Assembly: GCA_014378965.1 (NCBI GenBank)
Contig: JACMMR010000080.1
Coordinates: forward strand, 1 to 13,620
Origin: Candidatus Parcubacteria bacterium
GTDB lineage: Bacteria > Patescibacteriota > Minisyncoccia > Phycocordibacterales > CAIZLB01
Length of the DNA stretch: 13,620 nucleotides
Direction of reading: 5' to 3'
Part shown: one piece after another, positions 1 to 6,085 of the stretch
Layout: every line of letters starts with the position of its first letter
How positions within the stretch are numbered: the first letter of the stretch is position 1
Made by a program: the position numbers and the translations under genes
Notes under the pieces: generated by a model
What the model was told of the DNA's origin: nothing
Databases searched by the model: none
Seen by the model: the letters and a program-made list of their open reading frames with translations, nothing else

Positions 1-240
1 GTTTTTGACAGCAAACAAGCATTTGTTGGAACAATGAACTTAGACAACCTGAGTCTAAGGTATAACTATGAGAACGGTATTAAAATTTTAAATGCAGAAT
101 GTATCCAGGAACTTAATAATCATATACAAAATGACCTTTTACCTCAGTCTGTTAAACTTGATATGGGATCCTGGAACAGTAGAGGGTGGACTATGAAGAT
201 TGTTGAAAAGTTTGTGTGGATTATTAGACGGTTTTTATAG
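1..240 (+). CDS. Phospholipase D/cardiolipin synthase-like protein, C-terminal fragment
   Basis: The reading frame is open from base 1, so this is the 3' end of a gene that starts outside the window. It holds the end of a second HKD motif: the Asp at fragment residue 3, then G10-T-x-N13, followed by LD..S and the ..N-Y-E stretch usual after HKD motifs in cardiolipin synthases and related PLD phosphatidyltransferases. The HxK part lies upstream. A basic, aromatic tail (about residues 66-79) closes the protein, as in many membrane-bound cardiolipin synthases. Such enzymes condense phosphatidylglycerol into cardiolipin at the membrane, but other PLD-family activities cannot be excluded from 79 residues. 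It stops with TAG and its last 6 bases overlap the end of the convergent rsmE gene. Confidence 0.85.
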   Translation, partial: VFDSKQAFVGTMNLDNLSLRYNYENGIKILNAECIQELNNHIQNDLLPQSVKLDMGSWNSRGWTMKIVEKFVWIIRRFL

Positions 241-954
241 AGAAAGTAAACCGCAAGCCACAATTGCAGCAGTTTCAGCACGTAAAACGTAATCTCCCAG
301 TCGTAAGGGTGTTGTTTTTTTTTCTCTAAACAAAGCTATTTCTTCGTTTGAATATCCCCCTTCTGGTCCTATAAATATTGATATTTTTTTATTAGAATTA
401 TCTTTGTTAAATTTATCATTATTATCTTCATCCAATGATCCGAAATAAATCGTATCAGAGTCATTTTGAGCTAATTCTATTGCAGATTTTAAATCATAAG
501 TATCTTCCAACCTCATAAGTTTTATTCTTCCTGACTGCTCGATTGCCTCAATTATTATTTTATTCAATCTGTCGTAATTTAGTTTATTTTTTATTGTCCT
601 ACCGGAAATTACTGGTACTATTTTGGAAACCCCCAGTTCTGCAGCCTTTTCTATAACTAAATCAAAATTAGAATTTTTTATAATGGACATGTATAGAACA
701 ACCTCTCTATATTGACCTTTACAATTTTGAGCCTGTTCAGTATGTTTATTTAACCTAAAAGACATGTCCTTTTTATTCAGTGTTATGATTTCAACTTCTA
801 TTTCCCCAACCGTTTGATTAAATATATGAACTATTTGACCAGGCTTATATCTGAAAACATTTTTTAATTGATGAATCAGGTTTGTTTCGTGTGAAACGAT
901 GATATTTTGAGCCGATATTTCTATATGAGGTATATAAAATCGATGTATTTTCAT
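235..954 (-). CDS. rsmE: 16S rRNA (uracil1498-N3)-methyltransferase RsmE
   Basis: This 239-residue protein has the usual RsmE length and order: an N-terminal PUA-like RNA-binding part (about residues 1-70) and a C-terminal SPOUT/trefoil-knot methyltransferase domain. The diagnostic knot motifs are present: IGPEGGYSNEE near residue 195 and LGDYVLRAETAA near residue 219, which bind S-adenosylmethionine. The enzyme methylates N3 of U1498 in 16S rRNA at the decoding centre. The ATG at 954 is chosen because a TATAGT hexamer with an upstream TGA (extended -10) ends exactly 6 bases before it, giving a leaderless mRNA. It diverges from clpP across 53 bp and ends inside the preceding PLD-like gene. 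A parS-like 16-mer lies in its N-terminal coding part (883-898). Confidence 0.95.
   Translation of the reverse strand: MKIHRFYIPHIEISAQNIIVSHETNLIHQLKNVFRYKPGQIVHIFNQTVGEIEVEIITLNKKDMSFRLNKHTEQAQNCKGQYREVVLYMSIIKNSNFDLVIEKAAELGVSKIVPVISGRTIKNKLNYDRLNKIIIEAIEQSGRIKLMRLEDTYDLKSAIELAQNDSDTIYFGSLDEDNNDKFNKDNSNKKISIFIGPEGGYSNEEIALFREKKTTPLRLGDYVLRAETAAIVACGLLSL
883..898 (+). other. Outlying parS-like site (13/16)
   Basis: TGTTTCGTGTGAAACG matches 13 of 16 parS positions, with mismatches at positions 7, 8 and 16. It lies inside rsmE, about 4.7 kb left of the main cluster. Confidence 0.4.
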
Positions 955-960
955 ATATTT

Positions 961-969
961 ACTATATCA
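961..969 (-). promoter_or_regulatory. Extended -10 promoter of rsmE (leaderless)
   Basis: Read on the minus strand this is TGA-TATAGT followed by 6 bases and the rsmE ATG. The spacing puts the expected +1 on or next to the A of ATG. No Shine-Dalgarno motif is present. Confidence 0.65.
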
Positions 970-991
970 TAGATGATAATCTTGCATAGTC

Positions 992-1000
992 TGCTATAAT
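992..1000 (+). promoter_or_regulatory. Extended -10 promoter of clpP (leaderless)
   Basis: TGC-TATAAT with a perfect hexamer ends 7 bases before the clpP ATG. No plausible -35 stands at 16-18 bp, which is common for extended -10 promoters. The expected start site coincides with the start codon. Confidence 0.7.
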
Positions 1001-1007
1001 AGTCTTT

Positions 1008-1577
1008 ATGTTAATACCAACAGTAATAGAAAAAACTCCACAAGGAGAGAGAGCATATGATATATACTCTAGATTATTAAAAGATAATATTGTTTTTTTG
1101 AACGGTGAAGTTGATCATAACTCTGCAAATATAGTTATCGCACAATTACTATTTTTAGCATCAGAAGATCCTAAGAAAGAAATAAAACTTTACATAAACT
1201 CCCCTGGAGGGTCAGTTGTAGACGGAATGGCCATAATTGACACCATGAACCATATAAAAAATGATGTATCAACTATATGTGTCGGCATGGCAGCTTCAAT
1301 GGGAGCTATGATTTTATCATTTGGAGCCAAAGGAAAAAGATTTGCGTTACCGAACTCAGAAGTTATGATCCATCAACCTTTAGGAGGACATGAAGGTCAA
1401 GCATCCGACCTTGAGATTAGGACAAGACGAATATTGGAAATAAAGCATACATTAGCTAAAATGATCTCAGAAAATACAGGCCAATCGTTGACCAAAGTTC
1501 AGAAAGATATGGATCGGGACTACTTCATGTCAGCCCAAGATGCTAAGAAATATGGTATTATTGACAAAGTTATATAG
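1008..1577 (+). CDS. clpP: ATP-dependent Clp protease proteolytic subunit ClpP
   Basis: This 189-residue protein is the serine peptidase that forms the 14-mer proteolytic chamber of ClpXP/ClpAP-type machines. The catalytic triad is visible: Ser97 in GMAAS, His122 in MIHQP and Asp171 in DRDYFM, which are the same numbers as in mature E. coli ClpP. The oxyanion-side INSPGGSV motif (64-70) and the handle helix with the [12 protein letters not shown] segment (130-137) are also intact. The protein starts with only a short N-terminal stretch before IPTVIEKT, so little or no propeptide is expected. It is transcribed away from rsmE from its own promoter and ends with TAG. The chaperone partner is not in the window. 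Confidence 0.98.
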   Translation: MLIPTVIEKTPQGERAYDIYSRLLKDNIVFLNGEVDHNSANIVIAQLLFLASEDPKKEIKLYINSPGGSVVDGMAIIDTMNHIKNDVSTICVGMAASMGAMILSFGAKGKRFALPNSEVMIHQPLGGHEGQASDLEIRTRRILEIKHTLAKMISENTGQSLTKVQKDMDRDYFMSAQDAKKYGIIDKVI

Positions 1578-1586
1578 TTGTATTAT

Positions 1587-1648
1587 GATATAAAACTATT
1601 GCAAAATATGGATTTTATATCTAAAATTAGTATATTACTCCGGTAATA
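1587..1648. repeat. Two small inverted repeats between clpP and hup
   Basis: A perfect 9-bp inverted repeat (GATATAAAA at 1587-1595 and its complement at 1613-1621) has a 17-base loop. It is followed by a 6-bp hairpin TATTAC-TCCG-GTAATA (1633-1648). Neither is followed by a T-tract, so they are not clear terminators. They may be RNA 3'-end stabilisers for clpP or elements of the hup control region. Confidence 0.4.
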
Positions 1649-1693
1649 AAGATTAATCATTATTATACATAACTTAAAATCAAAAATAAAAAT

Positions 1694-1966
1694 ATGAACA
1701 AAGCAGCATTAGTGGAAAAAATTCACGAATTATTAGGATCAACAAAGGTTCAAGCAGAGTCTGTAGTTGATACATTTGTGGATTCAATAATTGCAACACT
1801 AAAAAAAGGAGAAGAGGTTTCTATTGCAGGTCTAGGTATTTTCTCAGTTAAAAAAAGAGCAGCGAGAACTGCCAGAAACCCTAAAACAGGTGAAGCTGTT
1901 AAGGTTCCTGCAACCAATGTTCCAAAATTTCGTGCCGCAAAAGCACTAAAAGATTCAGTTAAATAA
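1694..1966 (+). CDS. hup: HU family DNA-binding protein
   Basis: This is a 90-residue histone-like protein of exactly the usual HU/IHF size. The family signature is present: GLGIFSVKKRAARTARNPKTGEA (about 46-68, with the intercalating Pro63 at the tip of the beta arm), after an N-terminal helical dimerisation part beginning MNKAALVEKI. The protein coats and bends DNA as a dimer and helps origin opening and recombination in other bacteria. The upstream leader is longer than that of its neighbours: a TATTAT at 1661-1666 would leave about 20 bases, and a TAAAAT at 1675-1680 about 7. The start is preceded by an A-rich run without a Shine-Dalgarno motif. A strong hairpin terminator lies 21 bp after the TAA. 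Confidence 0.97.
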   Translation: MNKAALVEKIHELLGSTKVQAESVVDTFVDSIIATLKKGEEVSIAGLGIFSVKKRAARTARNPKTGEAVKVPATNVPKFRAAKALKDSVK

Positions 1967-1987
1967 TATTTAATTAGATTTTAAACC

Positions 1988-2017
1988 AAAACCACTAGTT
2001 TTTCGACTAGTGGTTTT
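1988..2017. terminator. Bidirectional intrinsic terminator of hup and tRNA-Gly(TCC)
   Basis: A perfect 12-bp stem, AAAACCACTAGT (1988-1999) and its complement (2006-2017), encloses the 6-base loop TTTTCG. It is followed by T-rich sequence on the plus strand and preceded by A-rich sequence, so it can stop hup from the left and tRNA-Gly from the right. Confidence 0.85.
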
Positions 2018-2039
2018 GTTATTTTAAATATTTATTTAT

Positions 2040-2113
2040 TGGTGCGGGATAAGAGAATCGAACTCTTGTCTACTGCTTGGAAGGCAGTCATTCTACCACT
2101 AAACCAATCCCGC
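2040..2113 (-). tRNA. tRNA-Gly(TCC)
   Basis: Read on the minus strand it folds as a full cloverleaf: acceptor GCGGGAT pairs with ATCCCGC, the D arm has GGTTTAGTGGTAGAA, the anticodon loop is CTTCCAA with anticodon TCC, and the T loop is TTCGATT. The discriminator A is followed by an encoded CCA. The promoter is the symmetric element at 2128-2140 and the terminator is at 1988-2017, making it a single-gene transcript. Confidence 0.95.
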
Positions 2114-2127
2114 TCTTTATTAATCTA

Positions 2128-2140
2128 TGTTATAATAACA
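2128..2140. promoter_or_regulatory. Symmetric bidirectional extended -10 promoter
   Basis: TGTTATAATAACA is a palindrome around a central base. On the plus strand it reads TGT-TATAAT, ending 10 bases before the protease ATG at 2147. On the minus strand it reads TGT-TATTAT, ending 18 bases before tRNA-Gly. One element can therefore serve both divergent genes. Confidence 0.6.
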
Positions 2141-2146
2141 AATATA

Positions 2147-3304
2147 ATGCTTATGCACAACCGTAATATAACTTACTCGGTCACACTCACATTAGTACTT
2201 TTATTTTCACTTTCGTATTTAAATAAAAAAGATACCTTTACTGTAAACAATATTTTAAGCGCTGGACTTCCAATAGCTACTGTTAATAGTGCACAACTAC
2301 CTTTAATCCAAAATACAAAAAGTTCTCAGATTCAAAAAATAATATTTTCTCCTTCAAATTTAAAATCTTCACTAAACTACATAACTCAAAATAATGACAC
2401 TTTAGACAGTTATCTTATAAATATATTTTGCATGGAAGCAGGAAGTAATTATGTAAAAGTAGCTAGTGGTAGTGGGGTTTTTTTATCTAGTCCCGATGAC
2501 ACAACTGGAATTATATTAACAAATGCCCATGTTGCAAGACACTTATTGGATGTAAATAAAAAATGTGTTGGCAGAACAGGTAGTCCAACCACAACAACAC
2601 ACACACTTACCTTAAGATATATACCGTATCATTGGTTAAATGACCATAATAAGTATGTGATCGGTGACCCTGATCAAAGCTCTACAGGTGAATATGATTT
2701 TGCAATTATCGAATCAACAAGAACTAAACCTATAAAAAAAGATGCGTCAAATATTTACACAGCACTTAAAACAAACCCAAAATTAAAAATATCAAATTAT
2801 GATGAGAATAATTTCTTAAATAATATATATATTTATTCGTACCCTGCGCAAGTAGCACTCACAAAAAACATTTATAATCCGTTATATCAGAAGAAAGATA
2901 TTGTAAAAGTATCTAGTGTCTATGCTAGTCCCAGTGAAAACATACAAGACAGTTTACTTGATGTGGTTGGGTCAAAAAACGTAGACCATGGATCTTCTGG
3001 AGGTATGGTCATATCGCAAGGCTCATCAAATGCAATTATTGGACTATCTAGTATTTTAATACAAAGTAATGCACCTCAAACAGTTAGAGTTGTAACGATA
3101 AATCATGTTTTATCAACTATAAAAAATGATTTAAAAATCATTAATAATGCTCAAACAGACAGTTTTCTGTCAATAATTCAAGATACACTCTTAAAAAAAG
3201 AAACGGATATGTCTGTTATACAGATCTTAAAAAATATAAAACTTACATCAGTACTGGAACAGTATACACGTGAAACTTTAAGAAAATTAAACATTATAAG
3301 ATAG
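2147..3304 (+). CDS. Membrane-anchored or secreted trypsin-like serine protease
   Basis: I place the start at the ATG at 2147 (385 residues). The upstream in-frame extension runs through tRNA-Gly, and a TATAAT ends 10 bases before this ATG; an ATG at 2153 is also possible. Residues about 8-24 form a hydrophobic stretch after a short polar N-terminus, consistent with a signal peptide or anchor. A chymotrypsin-fold triad follows: His128 in TNAHVA, Asp184 in YDFAII and Ser284 in HGSSGG, with GSGVFLSS just before the His as in the trypsin_2/DegP-like peptidase family. No PDZ domain is apparent. The last ~80 residues are helical and charged. It probably acts outside the cytoplasmic membrane; its substrate is unknown. 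Confidence 0.85.
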   Translation: MLMHNRNITYSVTLTLVLLFSLSYLNKKDTFTVNNILSAGLPIATVNSAQLPLIQNTKSSQIQKIIFSPSNLKSSLNYITQNNDTLDSYLINIFCMEAGSNYVKVASGSGVFLSSPDDTTGIILTNAHVARHLLDVNKKCVGRTGSPTTTTHTLTLRYIPYHWLNDHNKYVIGDPDQSSTGEYDFAIIESTRTKPIKKDASNIYTALKTNPKLKISNYDENNFLNNIYIYSYPAQVALTKNIYNPLYQKKDIVKVSSVYASPSENIQDSLLDVVGSKNVDHGSSGGMVISQGSSNAIIGLSSILIQSNAPQTVRVVTINHVLSTIKNDLKIINNAQTDSFLSIIQDTLLKKETDMSVIQILKNIKLTSVLEQYTRETLRKLNIIR

Positions 3305-3320
3305 TGCTACCAGAATTTTA

Positions 3321-3620
3321 TTAATTTGATAGTTTTTTTTGAATTTGTATCATCTTCTCAACTGAATCATTTACATTTAAAATATTTCTTTTCTCAAAAG
3401 AACATTTTAAACACTTGTGTACTAAATATTTATTGTTGTTGGTATATGACACATATATTGGCTCCATAAGCCCACCACAGCTGTTTAAACGGTCTCCAGG
3501 ATCGATATCAACATGAATACTGTAAAGACACTCGGAACAATGATTTGTGTAACCATTACCTCTATTTTTAGAACTACAGTTTTCACAGTTAAAGTCTTCT
3601 TTATTCTTAATAAAAGACAT
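3321..3620 (-). CDS. RNHCP domain zinc-ribbon protein
   Basis: This 99-residue protein fits the RNHCP family, small proteins of unknown function. It starts with EDFNCENC and contains YTNHCSECLYSIHVDIDPGDR and later GLMEPI. Seven cysteines are present: the pairs C12/C15, C28/C31 and C70/C73 plus C48, consistent with zinc ribbons. The name-giving R-N-H-C-P stretch is altered to T-N-H-C-S here. The start codon lies only 4 bases after the 3' end of tRNA-Pro on the same strand and there is no room for a separate promoter. The mRNA must therefore come from the tRNA transcript, with tRNase Z cleavage leaving an almost leaderless message. The gene converges on the protease gene with a 16-bp gap. Confidence 0.85.
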   Translation of the reverse strand: MSFIKNKEDFNCENCSSKNRGNGYTNHCSECLYSIHVDIDPGDRLNSCGGLMEPIYVSYTNNNKYLVHKCLKCSFEKRNILNVNDSVEKMIQIQKKLSN

Positions 3621-3624
3621 ATTG

Positions 3625-3697
3625 TCGGAGCGCTGGGATTCGAACCCAGAGTCACATCAGCCCAAGTGATGCATGTTAGCCGTTACACCACGCCCCG
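3625..3697 (-). tRNA. tRNA-Pro(TGG)
   Basis: The minus strand folds into a cloverleaf with acceptor CGGGGCG paired to CGCTCCG (one G-U), anticodon loop CTTGGGC with anticodon TGG, and T loop TTCGAAT. The discriminator is A. The next bases are CAA, so CCA is not encoded and must be added by Cca. The RNHCP start codon follows after CAAT. Confidence 0.95.
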
Positions 3698-3706
3698 ATT
3701 AGTATG

Positions 3707-3715
3707 ATAATACCA
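3707..3715 (-). promoter_or_regulatory. Extended -10 promoter of tRNA-Pro and the RNHCP gene
   Basis: Minus-strand TGG-TATTAT ends 9 bases before the tRNA 5' end. It is the only good promoter between yraN and the RNHCP gene and would drive both tRNA and mRNA. Confidence 0.6.
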
Positions 3716-3736
3716 CAAAACAAAGCAAAAAGAAAT

Positions 3737-4147
3737 CTAAAGCATTAGATTTACATCTTTAATATAGCTATATAAATCAAACTTGTCATTTTTATATCTC
3801 ACCAAAGCTAAATCAAAATGTATTTCAGAATAGTTTAAAATATCGAATTTACTATCAATTTCTGCTTTTATGTTAAATAGATGCTTTCTTATACGCCTCC
3901 ATTTATGAGTTATATTAAAATTATTTAAATCAAATTCGTATCTATTCCTAGTTTTAACTTCTATAACCCTTATATCTAGGGTATATTTAACAGTATTGTA
4001 TTTATATACAACTATGTCTATTTCAGCATCTATACTTTTTACATTTTTCTTGAAAAGCTCGAAGCCATTTGTCTTTAATTTGTCTAATACAGCAACTTCT
4101 CCTTTAAAACCAATGCTTTTTTTATCTTTGTTGTTTAAATTATTCAT
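3737..4147 (-). CDS. yraN: YraN/UPF0102 family endonuclease-like protein
   Basis: This 136-residue protein matches the UPF0102 (YraN) family, which has a restriction-endonuclease-like fold. Key positions are GFKGEVAVLDKLKTNGFEL (E17), an AEIDIVV strand with D44, and the IEVKTRNR motif with E63 and K65; together these form the E-D-ExK active-site pattern. The usual FDLALV strand follows near residue 112. The cellular role of the family is poorly known. The expected GEIDLI reads AEIDIV, a conservative change. The start fits the local leaderless rule: TAAGAT ends 7 bases before ATG. It ends with TAG 39 bp before tRNA-Pro on the same strand. Confidence 0.88.
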   Translation of the reverse strand: MNNLNNKDKKSIGFKGEVAVLDKLKTNGFELFKKNVKSIDAEIDIVVYKYNTVKYTLDIRVIEVKTRNRYEFDLNNFNITHKWRRIRKHLFNIKAEIDSKFDILNYSEIHFDLALVRYKNDKFDLYSYIKDVNLML

Positions 4148-4154
4148 GTCTCAT

Positions 4155-4160
4155 ATCTTA
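4155..4160 (-). promoter_or_regulatory. -10 element of yraN
   Basis: Minus-strand TAAGAT ends 7 bases before the yraN ATG. The same hexamer at nearly the same distance precedes the proposed AUU start of the LysM/M23 gene. Confidence 0.5.
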
Positions 4161-4285
4161 CACAAAGACACATTAAATTCTCATAAAGAAATGATAAAGT
4201 TTCGATTAAGAAATAATAGAGACAGTATAAAGATCAATTAAGATAGGTATTTAGTTTGAATATAAGTCATGTTGTGATATGTCTT

Positions 4286-4294
4286 TTATACACA
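4286..4294 (+). promoter_or_regulatory. DnaA box TTATACACA
   Basis: Perfect match to TTATNCACA, in tandem with the box at 4306 at a centre-to-centre distance of 20 bp, about two helical turns. Confidence 0.6.
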
Positions 4295-4305
4295 TATACA
4301 CATAG

Positions 4306-4314
4306 TTATCCACA
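4306..4314 (+). promoter_or_regulatory. DnaA box TTATCCACA
   Basis: Perfect match to the strongest E. coli DnaA box type, in the same direction as the box at 4286. Confidence 0.6.
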
Positions 4315-4371
4315 ATTTGACTTACATGAGAGAAAAAAGGATAAAAATATATATCAAAAAACTATTTAATA

Positions 4372-4445
4372 TGGTGCGGAATAGGAGAATCGAACTCCTG
4401 TCTCATCCTTGGCAAGGACGTATTCTACCACTAAACCAATTCCGC
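4372..4445 (-). tRNA. tRNA-Gly(GCC)
   Basis: The minus strand folds with acceptor GCGGAAT paired to ATTCCGC, anticodon loop TTGCCAA (anticodon GCC) and T loop TTCGATT. Discriminator A is followed by an encoded CCA. It lies 19 bp downstream of tRNA-Arg and is probably cotranscribed with it. Confidence 0.95.
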
Positions 4446-4464
4446 AATAACCAAATCCATCTTG

Positions 4465-4536
4465 TGCACCCACCAGGATTCGAACCCAGAACAGCGGTTC
4501 CGAAGACCGATGTGATATCCATTTCACCATGAGTGC
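4465..4536 (-). tRNA. tRNA-Arg(TCG)
   Basis: The minus strand folds with acceptor GCACTCA paired to TGGGTGC (one wobble), anticodon loop CTTCGGA (anticodon TCG) and T loop TTCGAAT. One anticodon-stem position (T-C) is mismatched and the variable loop is short (4 bases). Discriminator A is followed by CAA, so CCA is not encoded. Confidence 0.93.
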
Positions 4537-4557
4537 TTTTAATTTTACTTAAAAAGT

Positions 4558-4563
4558 ATTATA
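4558..4563 (-). promoter_or_regulatory. -10 element of the tRNA-Arg/tRNA-Gly(GCC) transcript
   Basis: A perfect minus-strand TATAAT lies 21 bases before the tRNA-Arg 5' end. No clear -35 is seen. It is divergent to the cca promoter. Confidence 0.55.
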
Positions 4564-4582
4564 TTTCAAGTATAGAAACTAA

Positions 4583-4588
4583 TATATC
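4583..4588 (+). promoter_or_regulatory. -10 element of cca (leaderless)
   Basis: TATATC ends 6 bases before the cca ATG; an overlapping TATCAT at 4585-4590 is an alternative. No Shine-Dalgarno motif is present. Confidence 0.45.
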
Positions 4589-4594
4589 ATACTT

Positions 4595-6064
4595 ATGGAT
4601 AAATCAACAACACTAAAAGACATACTAATACCCAATCAGATAACTACCTTGTTAACACTTTTACATGAAAATAATTATGAGGCGTATTTGGTTGGTGGTT
4701 GTATAAGGGACATATTGTTACATAAACAACCAAAAGATTGGGATATTACTACAAATGCAAATCCTGAACAAATACAAGTATTATTCCCCGATTCATTTTA
4801 TGAAAATGATTACGGTACTGTGGGGGTGAAAACCGAAATTGGTGTAATTGAAGTTACACCATTTAGAAAAGAAGGATTATATTCTGATGGTCGGCGCCCT
4901 GATAGTATCGAATTTACAAACGATATTATCCTTGATCTATCAAGAAGAGATTTTACAATCAATGCTATAGCCTATAACCCATTACAAGACACACTAGTAG
5001 ATCCATTTAACGGGGTTGGGGATATTAAAAATAAAATGATTAAATGTGTTGGTGAGGCAGATACGAGGTTTTCTGAGGATGGATTAAGAATTATGAGAAT
5101 GCTAAGATTTGTAGCACAGTTAGATTTTTCTATAGAAAGTGAAACACTCGTGTCTGCAATGAATAACAGAAATATTTTGGAAAAAATAGCAAAAGAAAGA
5201 ATCAAAGATGAATTTTGTAAAATACTTATGTCATCAGGCGCAATAAAAGCCTTTATTTATATGAGTAAAATTGATGTTTTACAATATATAACACCACATT
5301 TGAAGGATTCTGTCAATGTAACACAAAACGGAATGCATGCGTACGACGTGTTCGAGCATTTAATTAGAAGTATGCAGTGTGCTGTAGACAAAAATTACCC
5401 CTTAGAAATAAGGATCGCCGCCCTATTTCATGACATCGGCAAACCATCAACTCGATTGTATTCCAAAGACAAACATGATTATACATTTTACAATCATGAA
5501 GTAGTGGGTACAAAAATGACCAAAAAAATACTAAATGATTTGAAGTTTTCACATGAAACAATAGAAAAAGTTACAAAACTTGTAAGATGGCATATGTTTT
5601 TTTCAGATACCGAACAGATAACACATTCAGCAGTGAGACGAATGATTGCAAATGTTGGTCGTGAAAATATTTGGGACCTAATAAACTTAAGAATTTGTGA
5701 TCGTGTAGGTACAGGCAGACCAAAAGAAGATCCGTACCGACTAAGAAAGTATATGTCTATGATTGAAGAAGTCATGTCTGATGCTACTGATGTTTCAATG
5801 CTTAAAATTGGAGGTAAAGAATTAATTGAAGTGTTTCACATGACACCTAGTCCACAGATTGGTAAGATATTAAACATATTACTTGATAAATGTATTGAAA
5901 AACCCGAATTAAACTCAAAAAATTCTCTATTACATTTAAGTGAGGAGTTATTAACACTTAAAGAAAGTGAATTAGAGGAATTGAGCAAGGCAGCCGTGTT
6001 ACACGCGAAACATGATCAAGATGAAAGAGTAGGTAAAATTAAGTCTAAATATAGGGTTAGATAG
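4595..6064 (+). CDS. cca: CCA tRNA nucleotidyltransferase with HD domain
   Basis: This 489-residue protein belongs to the class II CCA-adding enzyme/poly(A) polymerase family. The N-terminal nucleotidyltransferase head has YLVGGCIRD (31-39), the metal-binding DWD at 48-50, the SRRDFTINAIAY motif (116-127) and the GLRIMRMLRF segment (163-172) that helps choose C and A. The middle and C-terminal part carries an HD phosphohydrolase domain with H255, H279-D280 (LFHDIGK), H301 and the DRVGTGR motif. The enzyme repairs or builds the 3' CCA of tRNAs; of the four tRNA genes nearby, two lack an encoded CCA. The start fits a -10 hexamer 6 bases upstream. Four parS-like 16-mers lie at 5545, 5832, 5997 and across the stop codon at 6064. 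It converges on the recombinase gene with a 21-bp gap. Confidence 0.95.
   Translation: MDKSTTLKDILIPNQITTLLTLLHENNYEAYLVGGCIRDILLHKQPKDWDITTNANPEQIQVLFPDSFYENDYGTVGVKTEIGVIEVTPFRKEGLYSDGRRPDSIEFTNDIILDLSRRDFTINAIAYNPLQDTLVDPFNGVGDIKNKMIKCVGEADTRFSEDGLRIMRMLRFVAQLDFSIESETLVSAMNNRNILEKIAKERIKDEFCKILMSSGAIKAFIYMSKIDVLQYITPHLKDSVNVTQNGMHAYDVFEHLIRSMQCAVDKNYPLEIRIAALFHDIGKPSTRLYSKDKHDYTFYNHEVVGTKMTKKILNDLKFSHETIEKVTKLVRWHMFFSDTEQITHSAVRRMIANVGRENIWDLINLRICDRVGTGRPKEDPYRLRKYMSMIEEVMSDATDVSMLKIGGKELIEVFHMTPSPQIGKILNILLDKCIEKPELNSKNSLLHLSEELLTLKESELEELSKAAVLHAKHDQDERVGKIKSKYRVR
5545..5560 (+). other. parS-like site (13/16)
   Basis: GTTTTCACATGAAACA matches the ParB-binding consensus TGTTTCACGTGAAACA at 13 of 16 positions. 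It lies inside cca. Confidence 0.5.
5832..5847 (+). other. parS-like site (13/16)
   Basis: TGTTTCACATGACACC matches 13 of 16 consensus positions with the left half-site TGTTTCAC perfect. It lies inside cca. Confidence 0.5.
5997..6012 (+). other. parS-like site (14/16)
   Basis: TGTTACACGCGAAACA matches 14 of 16 positions. One mismatch is at position 5, which varies in B. subtilis sites (TGTTNCACGTGAAACA). It lies near the 3' end of cca. Confidence 0.6.
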
Positions 6065-6079
6065 TTTTCACGTGTAACA
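6064..6079 (+). other. parS-like site (13/16) across the cca stop codon
   Basis: GTTTTCACGTGTAACA has the intact palindromic core TTTCACGTG and matches 13 of 16 positions. It starts at the last base of the cca stop and fills most of the 21-bp gap between the two convergent genes, so it is the one site free of coding constraint. Confidence 0.6.
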
Positions 6080-6085
6080 TTTTAT

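Larger units (their letters stand above)
4148..4371. other. Non-coding AT-rich region with DnaA boxes, candidate replication origin
   Basis: This 224-bp stretch holds no convincing gene. Two perfect DnaA boxes (TTATACACA at 4286-4294 and TTATCCACA at 4306-4314) lie 20 bp apart in the same orientation, with an 8/9 match (ATATACACA, 4294-4302) between them. They are followed by a very AT-rich tract (about 4331-4371) that could unwind. yraN and cca are transcribed away from it on the two sides. parS-like sites begin 1.2 kb to the right. No dnaA or dnaN is visible, so the origin call is tentative. Confidence 0.4.

Noticed and set aside
2039..2146. In-frame upstream extension of the protease reading frame to 2039
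   Set aside because: It runs antisense through tRNA-Gly(TCC) and its promoter; the -10 at 2131 lies between it and the chosen ATG.
3513..3707. Plus-strand open frame over the RNHCP gene and tRNA-Pro
   Set aside because: It is antisense to a recognised protein family and a tRNA.
4317..4532. Plus-strand open frame over the tRNA pair
   Set aside because: It is antisense to tRNA-Gly(GCC) and tRNA-Arg(TCG), both with full cloverleaf structure.
5997..6079. Long-loop inverted repeat TGTTACACGCGAAA ... TTTCACGTGTAACA as a cca terminator
   Set aside because: The 55-base loop and lack of a T-tract argue against it; two parS-like sites explain the similarity better.
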